Positions 1 to 14,501 of a stretch of 64,000 bases of DNA are shown piece by piece. The DNA is taken from contig NC_091097.1 of NCBI RefSeq assembly GCF_024713975.1, positions 2,199,361 through 2,263,360 on the forward strand, written 5' to 3'. Under the pieces are notes generated by a model, which was not told the origin of the DNA, did no database searches, and saw only the letters and a list, made by a program, of their open reading frames with translations. The DNA is from Paralichthys olivaceus. Its lineage: Eukaryota > Chordata > Actinopteri > Pleuronectiformes > Paralichthyidae. The position numbers and the translations under genes are program-made. Each line of letters starts with the position of its first letter. The stretch's first letter is position 1.

Positions 1-2074
1 TCCTAATAAAAGGATGAATTTGGTCGGTGACATCTTACAGCTGTGGAACATGTTCCTCTCTCTTCACAGAGACTAATTACTGTCAGTATTATTTACATTG
101 AGTAAGACTGAAACTTGTATTTTTTTAATTGTTTTCATTGCTGTTTGTCTTTCAAGCAAAAACCTACTAAACCAATTTGTTGAAATGTGGACCAAGGAAG
201 AACTCATTGACTTATAGAGCAGTGTATGCTCACTAGGTTTCCCACAAAGTCTTTATATGGCACTTTGCTTGTCTAAAGACACTGAAGGTGCTTTAGGCCT
301 CAGGTCACAATCACCCATAGAGCGCCTGACTAACACATACTCACACACTGATGGGGGGCCAAGGATTTGATATGCTTACTGGGGGAAGTGAGAATAGAAC
401 CTTTCAATTAGTAGACAACCTCCTCAGCTACTTCCACAGAGGATTGGCAATATGTCAACTTTCAACAATTTTGAATGTAGTAGTTTCACATGTCGGAGCC
501 AAAGTCAATATTCAGCTTGTGTTTGTAGTTATTTGTTTAGGCTGTAGATATTTAATTCTAATAAAAACACAATGCAAGTGTATAAAGTTCTGGTTTGAAT
601 ACATATCATTATACGTTTTATAGCCGCCCCTCTTAGTTAATCCAGAATCAGTGCTGGAATATATTCTACACTGCAGCAGACATAGATTTAGTTTATAATA
701 ATAACAGATTGCAAATGGCGCAGATACGTTCTTTGCATGATAAAGCAAAGCTGTATGTCTATACTGTCAATAAGTGTCTTTAATGCTATACGCTAAAGCC
801 TGGCTTTGTTACAACAGCCACTGATACTGACCTGCTCTGTTTCTCAGTCTTCTGCTTATAGAAGCATTTTGTTCATTTCCCCCAAATCCCAACTCTTAAT
901 CCCTTGTGTCATAGGAAGCAGGCTAGCATTTCATGCACTGTCATTTGCTGTATGGGATGAGTCAGCAGGGGATTATGCAGCCGTGCATTTATCAGAACAG
1001 TGGTAGCTCTAAGGTGGCTAAACCCCATAAACAGAAAGGAGAGATTTGTCTGTAAATGAGTGAAGGGGATGAAGGGGATGGTCTTAAGTGGCAGCATTTA
1101 CCAGTCAAGTTCATCAGGGTACTACACTATGTGATATTTTCTTCTGAATCTTACTTTTGTTCTGTTTTGTGTTGGCTTGAATTGTTTAGAATTTGTTTCT
1201 GTCACAGTGAGACCCAGTCAGATTTGACAGTTGAACTCTGCCCCATAAATAGAAAGTATCTACTCTGTCCACTGAAGGTGAAGAGTAATGAGCTTCACCG
1301 TGTTTTTAACTTCACAGTGTTCTCAGTTTGGCCTCTGGTTTGAGAAATCAGGTGTGACTCCAGTTTCAAACAGTTTGCCACTGACTGCAGGGAGTGGCTA
1401 AGTCAGAAATAGCTCTTCTTCTAGCTGTCGGTCAATCATCAAGTTTTAACCTATGCCATGACAACATGTAGCCTGTCCTATATTCTGGAATAACCTGGAA
1501 CATGGGGCCTCCTATTACCTGAAACCATGTTTATAGGCTGTTTGTGTGGCCATTGAATGAAGTGGTTATGGGTGGTGTTGGTTAGGCAGCAGGGGTAAGA
1601 GAGGTGTATGAGTCATATGGAACGACCTGGTTTTCTGCAGTTTTTGGTCATAAAATATGACTTCATCATCATCTAAGTCACAACTCCAGACAAACACATT
1701 GTGCTGAAGCTAATTAAGCACAAGCTGTCTTTGGTGTCTTCATTTAACACCCATTAAACATTCAGCTGCTGCTACATGTTACATTGAAATTCCTGAAAAG
1801 GTAAATTATTCAGTGTGGCTGTACTTGGATTGGTGCACTTTCTTGGCAGTGGCCTATATATTCTTATAATAAGAAAGATCCCATTAACACACTGATGGAA
1901 AAGCCATTAGGGGCAATGGGGGGTTCGGTATGTTGTCCGAGGACACAACTCATGGCTTTAATCGAACCGCAACCTCCAGACTAGTGGACGAGCTACTCTA
2001 CCTCCTGATCCAGGTCCACCGGTTGGGTTTCCTCAGCTCATTATGACTAAATGCTGTGTCTCACTTTTGTCTAG
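1..2074 (+). other. stxbp4 intron sequence upstream of the first visible exon
   Basis: No coding exon could be supported here. Nothing resembles the GLGLKVLGG-type start of the PDZ domain. Short open frames at 351-623 and 1056-1343 have no recognisable homology. The stretch is inferred to be intron because the exon at 2075 opens inside the PDZ fold with a good acceptor (tttgtctag). A SINE-like repeat occupies about 1890-2030. Confidence 0.6.
1890..2030 (-). repeat. tRNA-headed SINE copy (minus)
   Basis: Reversed copy of the common teleost SINE. The complement of the promoter head is seen at 1965-2015 (gagctactctacctcctgat) with a B-box-like tcgaacc, preceded by ggttcggtatgttgtccgag, which corresponds to the conserved cttgggcaagacactgaacc body. 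Confidence 0.6.
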
Positions 2075-2977
2075 GATGGACGTTTGAGGCCTGGAGATCA
2101 GCTCATTGCCATTAACAAAGAGTCCTTGATAGGTGTGACCCATGAGGAGGCCAAAGGCATGCTGAACAAAGTCAAGATCAGGTGGGTGCTGCTTTTATTG
2201 GATAGAAATTGCTCACTAACTCCATGAGAGTGAATCTCTGGAGTAACAGTGAATACAGTGTGTCATGTGCACATACTCATGTCTTTGTATTTGTCTGTAT
2301 TGTGTGTCCAGCCAAGAAGGTGCAGTGGAGATAGCCTTTATCCCAGGTAAAGGACTTTTTCCAAGCAGCACATCTCTCCACAACGGAGTCCAGCGAGCTG
2401 CGGGGAACAGTCACAGCTCTGGACGTCTAAAAGTCCACATCAGATCACCTGAGGTCAGCTTCACAATATAACACAGCTCTAGACTTTCTGTATGGAGAAA
2501 AAATCAGAAACAGCATATATATACTGTATATAATTATCAGCTTTTGGAACATCAGCAAATTAAAAAAAATAGAGTATTTTTTCTTTTTCAACAATCAAAT
2601 CAATGTGTGTGTGTTTTCTGTGCAGATCTGTGCAGAGGAGGCAGCCCCAGTGTCCTCTCCTTCTCCTGACATCTGTCCACCAGATATTCACATTTCAGGT
2701 AGAACACCTCACTACACACCTTTGTTTCTGCAGCATGCTTTTCTATTTCCAATCAAAATTGTCTGCTGCTCAGAGCTGTGTGCAGAGTAAACTGTTATAT
2801 TCTCTGTGTGATTAGTAGTTTGAACAGTCACGTCACATTACAGCAACTTGCTTGATTGATATGAGTTAATGGAACAGACAGTGAATGTATTCTACTTACA
2901 AATACTTACAAAGTTATGTATTTGTAGTTGTTTTTATGGAGGTATGTTGTAAATTTACTTGTCCAGATATGTATAAG

Positions 2978-3013
<36 letters not shown>

Positions 3014-5236
3014 TAGAAAAGCACTATATAAATTACTGTTTACCATATATATATATATATATATATATATACAGTGTATATAGCATAGCTGTGTAGAACC
3101 ACTACTACAACTCTGATGAACACAGACAATGGGGTTTTATTATGACTCTATTGCTGCCTGAAATATTTAGTAGAGCACCACTACTGAAAACAGTCTTGAA
3201 ACTCAAAATATTGTCTGATTTGCACATTATTGTTTTTTCTCTTCTTCTGACAATAAGAACCATTCTTTGGTAAACACGACAACACTGGTTATAATGCCAT
3301 CTTTATCCTGATTACTTATATAACGTACTTTGAAAAAGCAGCTAGGACTATTAAAATATTATTAAACTGCTGCCAAATCAGTTCCTCAAAATCAGACACA
3401 TGCTAGAAAAAGCCAGCTGATCTGAGAATGAAAAATGGGAAACATTTTCTCCCTTACAGAGATAGAGGATTTGGTGCATAGGAAATTGAATTTAAATTGG
3501 GATTTAAACGAAACCACTGCACAGTAGGGGACCTCAGAGTACACAGGAATGTGAGGGCTACTGGACAAGTCCCTTTTTATGGGTATAGTTTCAGCTGCCA
3601 TTTTTTTTTAGAAACTAAAGAATAAAGGACAGAATGAAGAGAAGAGAAAAAAATAAGGAGTAGAAAATGTGGTGATTCCATCCTTTATCTGCAGAGTAGA
3701 TGATGGTAACCAGTAAACATTTCTGACCTCAAGCAGAGATGGAGATTATTCATGATCGACAATGATTCATACGTACTTTACATATAACTTGTTTTCTGAG
3801 CTGAAGATGATATGGGAGCAGAATGCACAGACCCATGACACAAGCAAACATGTCTCCATCATTCTACCCACTTACGAAGGATTTGTCATAATAATAATTA
3901 TAATAATGCTAATATAGTAAATCAATCAATCATATTGTAGTTTTCAGGTTTCTGTTCCCAGAGAAAGTCATGTTTGCATTCCTAATTTTATTCATGTGAA
4001 TGTTAAATGTTAGATGTTACATATTGTCCAATCACAAAAAAAGCCTGATGGAAAATCAGAGTCTGGGCTCTTTCATAAATATCCGTGCCCTAAACATGTG
4101 AGCTCATCAAGATCCATGAATTATTCTCTTAAAATACACCCAAACTTATTAAGAAACTATTTGAAAGAAAGTCCTGGATTTGCACTAAAACGCAATGGTA
4201 AATGGTCTGTATTTATATTGCCCTTGTCTAGTCTCAATGCATGTTATAGTGCGGTTTGTCACACACACATTCATACAGTGCATCTATGTGCAGCACCTTA
4301 TTAATTACACAGAACAATTTAAAACAGAGCAGCAACTCTTATGTCAAGGGACGCCTGTATGCTCCAGGTCAAAGCCACTGAAGAGCCTCTCCCAATCCTA
4401 TTGGCCTGGATTACCCCAGCTCAGGTTATTACCTATAGGTGCTGTGACCACTTAGCTCCCCTCCAGGCTCTTATTGATAAGCCATGTGGTAGCTGGGGTA
4501 GATTTCAGCAGTTTGTGGTGAAGTGAGCAGACACACAATGGACAGATATCATAATCATTTCTATATGTTTACAGAATTATCTTGAAGCTAATCAAACGAT
4601 CTCAGAGTCACTGTCCCTTTAAATATGTTTTTTTTTCTTAATTTCAGACTAGACTTTCAACTCAATTCAGTAAGAACTGTGTTAGAGTAGATACATTATG
4701 CACAGTACATCACGTCAAGACACTTTACATCGTGAGATCAAGACCTAAATATATGAGAGAGAAATGGAGAATGAGCACTGGAGAGGAAAGCCTCTTTCAA
4801 CAGGACAACAGAACCAGAGTCAGGGTGGAGTCAGTACATTTCCTACACCTGCCCACGCCACTGATGACTCTAGGTCACACACGTGCGCACGTTCTTCTCT
4901 TTGAGTCAGCTGACCTCACTGACTACGTGACCTTCTCTCCTGTCTGCCTCGGCCTAAAGCACAGCAGGGGCACAGGCCACGGAAGGTGTTCAATCCTGTT
5001 AGGGAGATCAACTGACTTGTGACGATACGTGTAAAACCCTGTTTGCATGCAACCGTGATCACCAGGGGTCCAGATCAGTTTCAGACATCACTAGTCTTCA
5101 TCCTAGAAACAGCCTTTTCCAAAATCCCATGAAAGAACACTGATTGGTGAGAAACTTGGTGACATTGTTTTTAGCTCTTTCTTTACTGCTGAAAGTGAAC
5201 CAAGAGTTTGAGTTGAAAGTTGTGTACTTGAAACGT

Positions 5237-5305
<69 letters not shown>

Positions 5306-8300
5306 TACATGCTCATCACCACTGATGTTAACAGTGCCCAACTTTTATTGTGACATTCTCTGACAAATCTTGATACATATTGATGAAGCTGGATTTCAGA
5401 GGCTTTCACTGGATGTTGTTGAAGCACAAGCTCTGAACGAAGAGGATAAAAAGTTAATGAAGGAAATACCACATTTGTTGTGTATGCATTTGACACATTT
5501 CGTTTTCTTACTTCAAGCGGAAGTACACTCAGATTATATATTACATGCTAGAACAACAACAGTGTGTGATGTGGAGTGGTATCCGGGTGTAACCACGGTA
5601 TAAAGCACAACACAACAGCAGGTCTGGTGGTGGTGGTGGGGGGGGGGGGCAGTGTAAATCCTTTGGTGAGGGCAAGGAGGAGGTGGAGGTTAGTGACTAC
5701 AATAAGCTCATACCCCCTAGCAACAGGGGGTGTGCAGACACACACACTCAGTGTAGCCATAGCGAGCAGACATACAAATCTGGGACAGACAAACTCATCA
5801 AATTAATATTAGGCTCTGGCTGTCTGCCCTCCCCTCTCGCACTGTTTTCCCTCACTCTCATCTATGTAATCATCCACCTTTCCCCCACTCCTCTCTTTTT
5901 AATCATCTGCTTTTCACCCCCACCCCATCCCTCACCCGCATGCACCTCCTCTATCACCGCAACTACCCTCTTCCACCAAATCCACAGAGAATATCTGTCC
6001 ATCCACTCTGATATTACAGATTATCCAATGATATTTCTCCTTCTGTTGTTTACTAGGTGCACTGTGGCCTCACATACACTCCCCTCACTCTGTTGATAGA
6101 CTAATAGCTCCTGCTGTGTTGTCATCATCTTACTGTGTTTTCTACATGGGATACAGGGGATCGTCTGCTAACTTCTAAATTGGTGATTCAATCCCCAGCT
6201 TCTGAAATCTGCCTTCTGAAGTGTCCTTGGGACAGATACTGAACCATGAATTGCCACTGTGCCAAAAGTGAATCATGTGATAGAAAAAGCACTGTGTATG
6301 GAAGTGTTGTGTACTGAAAAATAGATTTAGTTCATTTAACCCCTGTTTCTTTCCTTTCTCCATGTACTCATTGAGAATAATCTTCATCTTTGTCTTCGTC
6401 TCCTTCCTCGTTTATCCACTTGTTCCTTTTTGCCTTTCTCTAGGTTCAACCAGCCAGAGGTCACCAACAGCAGCCAAACCTAAGATCACACTGGACCCCA
6501 ACATACGCCTCAAATCTGACAAGTTAGACTTGGTGAGTGCTGTGCTCTGGTCAGACAAGTTGTTTTAGAGCCATGCTGCTAAACTTATTTCTACTAGCGG
6601 GGGTGTTAAACATGTCTGGTGCACGTTCTCCCATTTGCACTGGTCAGGGCCTCAGAGCTGGGTTTGTCAGTCCTGATGTGGTTGCTATGAATATTCCACC
6701 TGCCATGTTTGACAGGTGCAAAATGTTGGTACACGAGTTTCCAAGTTGCTGACATCATCACTTACAGACTAACATAATTTCACAATCAGCTGTACATAGT
6801 AGTTTCCATCAACCTGTTACATGTTAATCTTTTCTTCACAAGTTTTTATCATAAACATGCACAATTCTAATTTATTACCCCTGATCCTTTTTATTTGTTC
6901 TACTTTCTTACACATATATTGGAAAAATATTTCATGGTGTTGTTAAAATGCTCTAAACACATAAATACAACACATTGTTGACAGCGTCCATGTTTCTTCC
7001 ATACCTTACACAACTCAGGACATGGGCGCTTCTGAGGAGCATGTGTATCTGCAGGATTTCAGACACTGCACAGCTGCCACATGATTGGCTGATTGGATAA
7101 TAAGCAGGAGTACAGGTGTTCCTGTGCTCAGTGAGTTCACTTGTTTACTTGTCTCATCACATAGTGCAACACAGGATCATACACGTTCACATTACAAGTA
7201 CTTCTTTGCCTAATTAGTGTTACCATAAGCTGCAGTAAGTATGTAACCGGCTGTCATACAGAATCCTGTTGTTTTCTATTCTAATATATTTACACGGTCA
7301 CACCATCATTCTATTCTATTCTATTTCATTACTCTACATAGTTCTATCTATTTTTTGTATTATTTTTCCCTTTTAACTTATTTGTCAATTTTGAATAATA
7401 ACAATAATAATAATAATGCCTTGCATTTATACAGTATAGCACCTTTCACAGGACCCATGGATGCTTTATTTCTTTTACCTCTTATAATCTTTTTACCACT
7501 TTTATACTACTAATCTTTTATTGCATGAAATGTGTACCTCCAATTTACCTCTGTGTTTATAAGTAAAATTGCCTTGCCTTGCCTAAGTCTAAAAAAACTA
7601 AAGCTTGAAGTGTATAAAATGGTTTGTGGAACGAAAAATAGACTAGTTATCTAGTTAATATTTATCTATTTGGGTTTGTACCCTCATGGTTGAATCCAAT
7701 TATTGTAAATCGCTTTGGATAAAAGCACCAGCTAAATTATATTTAATTTAAAGAAAACTAATTTGTCCCCAGGGCAATTTAAAGGCACATAGAGCATAGT
7801 AAAAACAAGAAGGAAACAATTATGAGATCAGTGCAATATGCAATGTCCGCGGACAGTTACAAAGTTGTAAAACAGTATACTAAGATTAAAGAGTAAGACT
7901 AGTGTATGTGAATGTGAATGTAAAGGATGGACAGGATAACAGCTGTGAAAACAGATTTTGAGAACGCATATAAATACTGAATGATAAATACTGAATGACT
8001 AGAGATTGAGTGCTTTGAAGTATGTAATGTAATGTATTTGTACCACGATAGTGATTTAGAGATCAGTCTAACATAGAGTTCTTTAGATAATTCAGTGAAC
8101 CTTATGTTCCCTTTACATTACTGCATTACTTCTGTATCAACTCAAACAAATTCAACAAATTCAAACCAAGGATTTTTTTTACTAAGGATGTTTCACATTC
8201 ACCCCCCTCCTATTTCCTCTGCCCTCTGCCCATATTTATTACCATTATTCAGCTTTGATTCTCATTTTGTGCGGATCCTGCCCAGCCGTAGGTTGACCCT

Positions 8301-9631
8301 AATCTACCAATTCATTAATGGGATTAGCAAAACAGAGAGAGAGAGAGTTTAAATGTTGAATACAGGCACATTTCTCTTTTGATCGGTTGGCTCCTTTTTA
8401 CAATGCAAAATAGAGAGGGAGAGAAGGATTATGGGTATTTTTAGCCTTGGGAGATACTGTATTAGGTGAAAAGTCACAAAGAGCAAAAGGCTGATGAAAG
8501 AGAAACGGAGAGCAACAGAGCAAACGTAATATAAAACAGATATGTCAGGCTCACACCTTGTGTCAGGACTGACTGTGTGCTAGGAGCTAAGTCTTTCTAC
8601 AAACTTTTGTCAATCATTCACATACTTCCAATCTGTTCTTTGAAGGATTATTGAATATGGACTTGCTGTGTGATCTCCAGCATGCTGCAGTGCATTGACA
8701 CTACATCCTGTTGTTCTCAAGTGATGTTAAAATGGCTTCATGGTATAAAAATATCTGAATGTGCCTCTGTGATTTTTTTTCCTCCTTCACCGTCTGTCTC
8801 TCTCAGGCTTTGTCCTTCCTCGGGCTGGATGTCACCGAAGAGAAGAGGAAGAAGTTGAGACAGAATCTGACCACGGACCCACAAGGCACTGTGGCCTATG
8901 GAGGTTAGGAGCGCACACACACACACACATCCAATTGCGTCAACAGCAAGGTGAAAGATCTGTGTTGAAGTCCTGTCAAGTCACAGGCTGCATGTCACTT
9001 ACCGGTTGTGTCACGTTGTATAACCACGAGGCAGCTCTGTCTCTCTTTGTACCCTGACTGTTGGTCATAGTGCAGAATTTCTATGACTACATGGTCAAAG
9101 CACCTGTCTGTGCCTGATGATGTTCATTTACAAAAAGAGCAATGAATAAAAGTTTGTGCACAAAAAGCTGCCAAAACATAAAAATTCTAATTTGAATAAA
9201 AGTGACATTTTAATTAAAAGAACAATGTGAACACTGTGCTTAACGCTGAAGAGTGCCAGTGGACGTTTATTACCCCACTGTGTGTAGGTGATGATGTCTT
9301 TATTCACTTCTTATTCTACTAATGATCTGAGAACTCCCTCCTGTCTGTATGACCATGGTTCCTCTGGTTTTTCTGTGGTCGACGTTCTCGTTTGTGTTTG
9401 TCTGTAACCCTCAGACTTTGTGGAGGCCACAAGGAGCGTCTTTCAGGAGAACCTGGAGGAGCTGGGTTTAGGGGCGGGTCCCTTCATGTTCTCCTATCAT
9501 GAGGCAGCCAGTCTGATGGACACATCGGCCTTCCATTCACCCGTAAGCAGCTCTCACAGCCTCTCATAGGCCTGCAGCATCCCAAAGCCCACGACTGTGA
9601 CACTGGCTCAATATACCACACAATATACAAA

Positions 9632-9669
<38 letters not shown>

Positions 9670-9767
9670 AGACGTATGAATCTGAATGCAGCTACAGCAG
9701 TGAGGAGATGGAGCAGTTTCAGACAGAGGTGAAGCAGCTGCAGACCCAGATGAAGCAGCTCAAGGTG

Positions 9768-9821
<54 letters not shown>

Positions 9822-12800
9822 TTTTTCAGTCCAGACTCTGCTCCTCTGCTCTTTTCTAACTACTCACACGATGGTGTTGGATCATGAATCCAGATCATTT
9901 TGGTCACTTTAACCCTGATGTCCTGGCTGTGTGCATCACATGCTGCGTGTTTAAACATAGTTTCGCACAAGTTGATATACATGCCTCATGAACTTTAAAG
10001 CGAAAAAGTATTTTAAACGTCATGACTGTTCAGGTCCTAATATCTTCTGACTAGTGTTGGTGTTTATTGTTTAAGAGTAAAGTGAGCACAGGTCAGCGGG
10101 GGAATGGAGGGAGGACACTTTAGACAGAGACTCTGACCCTTAATGTGCGTCTGTCCTGATCCTGAAGCAGCGCTGGTTATAATTTTGTTGCAGTGGGACA
10201 TCGCTTAAAGAATGAAACGTGATTCGATTATCTTCAGTCTTTGCATCGATGCAGAGTCGCCCACGTCCACATCGAGATACATCGAAGAATGTAGAATGTA
10301 ATAACATAATTACTTAACATATATATGTGTGATTACAACTAACGGAATGGGATATGTCAAAAAAAACATGACAAGTGTTCTAAGCTGGAGCTCAGTCTGG
10401 GGCAGACTCTGCTCCTCTGTTGGATTTCTGAAGAAGTAGGTGTGTTTGCAGCCTGTATGCTTTTAAGTGCTGTGCTGGTAATTCATCTGCTGCCTCTCTT
10501 GGCAGGTGATGCTGAAGGACATGGAACACAGCAAGAAGACCATAGAGGAGGAGCTGCAGAAGACGTCAGAGGTGAGAGACGAGCCAGGAGAGTGTGTTTA
10601 AAGTGGCACACTGAGCGTGCCGACTTCTCTTACATGACTACTGTAAATGTTGAAATCAGCAAGGTTTATAATAGTGAGACATATTTATCATTTACTCAGG
10701 AAACTTCTGTTGTCCTTTGCAGAAAGCATGTTTGACTGTGGAGGAAAACACGCGTCTGAAGAGTCGCCTGCAGGCAGCGGAGGCTGAGGTGGGGCAGCGG
10801 CAGGGCAGCAGCGCCGAGCAGGACTATGAGGAGGTCATCCAGCTGCTGGAGGCCGAGATCCGAGACCTGAAGAACCAGTTGGCCAGCAAAAGGCAAGCAC
10901 ATGGAGGGGAGGCCACCAAGGTGAACTCCAAACAGGTACTGAACCATTTCTACTTTTCTAACCTACTACACCTCAGAGTTACAAGTTACTGTAGATTCAG
11001 GTTTTACATGCAAAACATCAACAAATATACTCAGCATTATTATAAAGTATTTTATTCCAGTATAGTACCAGTATTAACATATGATTCTTCTTAAGTGGAT
11101 AAGATGTGGAATCAGACATCCACATACAGAGCAGATGTTAATACCAGGTGGAAATAGAGAGGTCTAAAGAAAGTTGCCAAGTGAAGCTGCATTTATGCTC
11201 AAGTATCTACATCGTCAGTTCCAGTCCTGGTGGGTTACAGTATATTTGTGTACCGTAGCTGTTGATTGACAATGTGGGGTTATAGCAGCATAACTAAGTG
11301 ATGGTTCAGGACCTGATCCAGAACTAACTATAGGCTTTATCAAAGAGAAGAGTTTTAATTTTAACTTTAAATGCAGAGATGGTGTCTGTCTCCTGAACCC
11401 AGAGTGGGAGCTGGTTCCACAGGAGAGGAGCCTGGTAGCTGAATGCTCTACCTCCTGTTCTACTCTTACTGACTCTTAGAACCACAAGAGAGCCTGTGTT
11501 TTGGGAACGAAGTGATCTATTTGGATAATATGGTGTTATCAGGTCTTTAATATATGAGGGGGCGTGATTGTTAAGGGCTTTATATGTGAGGAGCAGGATC
11601 TTGAATTCCATTCTGAATTTTACAGGGAGCCAATGTAGAGAAGCTAAGACAGGAGTAATATGACCTCTCCTTCTAGTTCCTGTCAGCACTCGGGCTGGAG
11701 CATTTTGGACCAACTGGAGACTTTTAACAGTCTTCATGGAGCATCCTGCTAATAGAGAGTTGCAGTAATCTAATCTAGAGGTTACAAGACAAATGTGAGT
11801 TTCTCAGCATCCTTGTTAAGGGCCGGGCTTGGACACAGAGGCAGAGGCTGAGACAGGTTTAAAGTCACTGAGGTTTATTGGAAAAGTCCAGTAGCTTAAG
11901 CAGGCAGGTAGACAGACAGGTAAGCAGGCAGGTAGACAGACAGGTAAGCAGGCAGGCAGGACTCTGGAGCTGGAGTCGGGGCTGTAATCCAGCTGCTGGT
12001 CCTGAGCAGGAAGACAGGAAAGGTTAGGATGCAGGATCAACAGGACATTTACAGAATCTAAATAGTTACAATAGCAGCAGCTATAACTAACTTGAACTGA
12101 GTCTATAGTCCGGCACAGACTGAGAGCAGTAGTGGAGCTTATATAGGCAGCTGGTCAATCAAGGCCCCAACTCCAGCACACCAGGTTCACATCAGTAATC
12201 AGCCACGCACCTACACACCAACAGAGAGATAGAGAGAGGGAGAGAGAGAGAGAGCCTAGTAGGCAGGTGAGGAGGAGGGCATGACCATCCTTCTGAGACA
12301 GGATGTTTCCAATGTTCTTAATATTGCACAGGTGGAAGAAAGCTGTGCTAGAGACTTGTTTTATATTTGGGTTAAATGACATGTCCTGGTCAAACTTAAC
12401 TCCAAGGTTCCTCACAGTGGAGCTGGAGGCCAAACTGACACCATCCAAGGTGACTATCTGGTCAGACAGTGTTTCTCTGAGATGTCTTCACTCTGCTTTC
12501 ACTTATACATTTATTCCATATTCCTTTTTTTTTGGTCCTTCCTCTCCTCTTTTTTTCAGTGTGTTTCCATTCACCTGGTTTTTACACACATTTTAATAAA
12601 CTCAAAATAGATTCATTTTCTTGCAAAAAAGTGTTTGTCGCAGGTTGAAACGTTGGAATTGATAAAGCAAAATGTGACAAAGTCCAATGGAAACAGACTC
12701 AGTGAATAAATAATGACATTCATGGAGTATGGGACTTAAACATGTCTTTAAAGTGGAGCAATAAGGAGACTGGAACCTTCCTCACATTAACACATGAGAC

Positions 12801-14462
12801 AAACAGAAACGGTTGGAGTTATGACTGCAGCTCATCTCCTTGTGACCTCTTCTTCTGCAAATATTTAATGATTATTGTGTGCAAGAAAAGATTTAGGATA
12901 TTGTTTTCACAGAACCTAAGCTGGCTCAAACACTAAGCAATGAAAGTGTATTGCTGCTGTCCGGGGAAAACCATGGTCTCTTTTCTAGATTGAGAAAATC
13001 AGTTACATTATAAGGTGGCTGTGGCTGAGGGGTAGAGCGGTCATCCTCCAACTAGGAGGTCAGCGGTTGAACCCAGACTAGCCCCAACTGTATGAATGTG
13101 TGTGAATGGCAAACTGTACTGTAAAGCACTTTGAGTGGTCATTAAGACTAGATTTACCATTTGTAGTATAGCGCCTCTGAAAAATGCTTTAACAGACAAA
13201 GTAGACACGTGTTCAAAATTCACAAATAAACTCAAAAAGCAGATGTCAAAGTAATTCTGTGTGTGTGTGTGTGTGTGTGTCAGGAGGAGGTGCTGGAGCT
13301 GAACAGGAGGCTGATAACCGTTGACTGCCAGCTGAAGAAGTCTGAGCTGAGCAGGAAACACCTGGAGATCTCCAACAAGAAACTACTGGGCTTTGCTCAG
13401 GTACCGCTCACCTCCTGTTAACCCGCAGTTACTTTGTATACGTGTGGTCTTGTTAGATGTCATCGTGTTAACAGTAAAGACCCAGATGTATGTACTGTGT
13501 GTGTATCACTGCCAGATATAACAAAGAATGAGGTAAAAAAGCCCAAACCACAGAAGACGAAGAACCCAACGTTCAAATACCAAATACATGGAGGGTGGGG
13601 GAACGCTGCAAGCACTGCATATAGTTTCGTACAGAGTGTACTTGAGCGGACGGCACTCTGGTCAGCCAATCAAATCTTCTATGATATTCTTTTAACTTGT
13701 GCAACCCCCCCACCAGTCTTTTAAATACAGTCTATGGTGTTATAGAGCCAGTCTGCCCCCCAGTGGCTGAAGGACACACACTGCAGCTCTCCACAGTTTG
13801 ATAAACACGTCCTGACCTCTCGTGATAATCCATTTGTTCAGTTATTGAGGTTGTAACGTCCTTCACGAGTCATAGTAATGACTAATTTCTCTCTAAACTC
13901 TCTAATGTGATGCATCACATCCCCTCCCCAAATTAAAGAGCAGTAATTCCACCCACACCAATACTTGGTTGGGTGTAAAATTTAATATTTCTTGTCCGAC
14001 CTAGTGTTTTTATGAGTCTTACCTGGTAACTCAGGATCTCAGAAAGTTCACTCTGACTTACAGATGACCTGATTATAGATGACTGTGATTACACAACATG
14101 TGTTTTTGGCCATAACTCCGAATTCTTGTGTTTATTATAAAAAATATACTTGATACCTTTAATTTAATTCCTTTAAAATCCCACTACATATATCAAATGA
14201 GTCTGGACAAGCGTAGACTGGTTCTCAGAGGCTGATTTTAGCTTCCACATCTTATGGAGAAAGAACTAACCCTCACCCTCACATGACTGTTGACATGATC
14301 TCTCTCTTCAGAACGTCCACAAAGTGCTGACAACACCCAGCCTGTTTGGAGGAGAAGGCGGGTAAGAGACCCTCATCATCACTTTATTTGCCCCCCCCAC
14401 ATTTACGTGTCCAGCTAAAACAATTTTAATGAACCGTGTGAAAGTGCATACACAGACTGTAA

Positions 14463-14501
<39 letters not shown>

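Noticed and set aside
4014-5022. Several 60-96 residue plus-strand frames
   Set aside because: They lie in the 3.7-kb stxbp4 intron with no homology or splice continuity with the stxbp4 frame.
5683-6096. 137-residue plus-strand frame rich in Ser/Pro/Leu
   Set aside because: It results from a C/T-rich low-complexity stretch inside an stxbp4 intron.
9270-9335. Possible C/D-box snoRNA (gtgatgatg ... ctga) in an stxbp4 intron
   Set aside because: The boxes are only about 45 nt apart, with no terminal stem or D'/C' boxes.
13014-13075. Possible tRNA gene (A-box and B-box-like words)
   Set aside because: The same sequence with a common body and tail recurs across the window, so it is the head of a SINE. 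It does not fold as a complete tRNA by eye.
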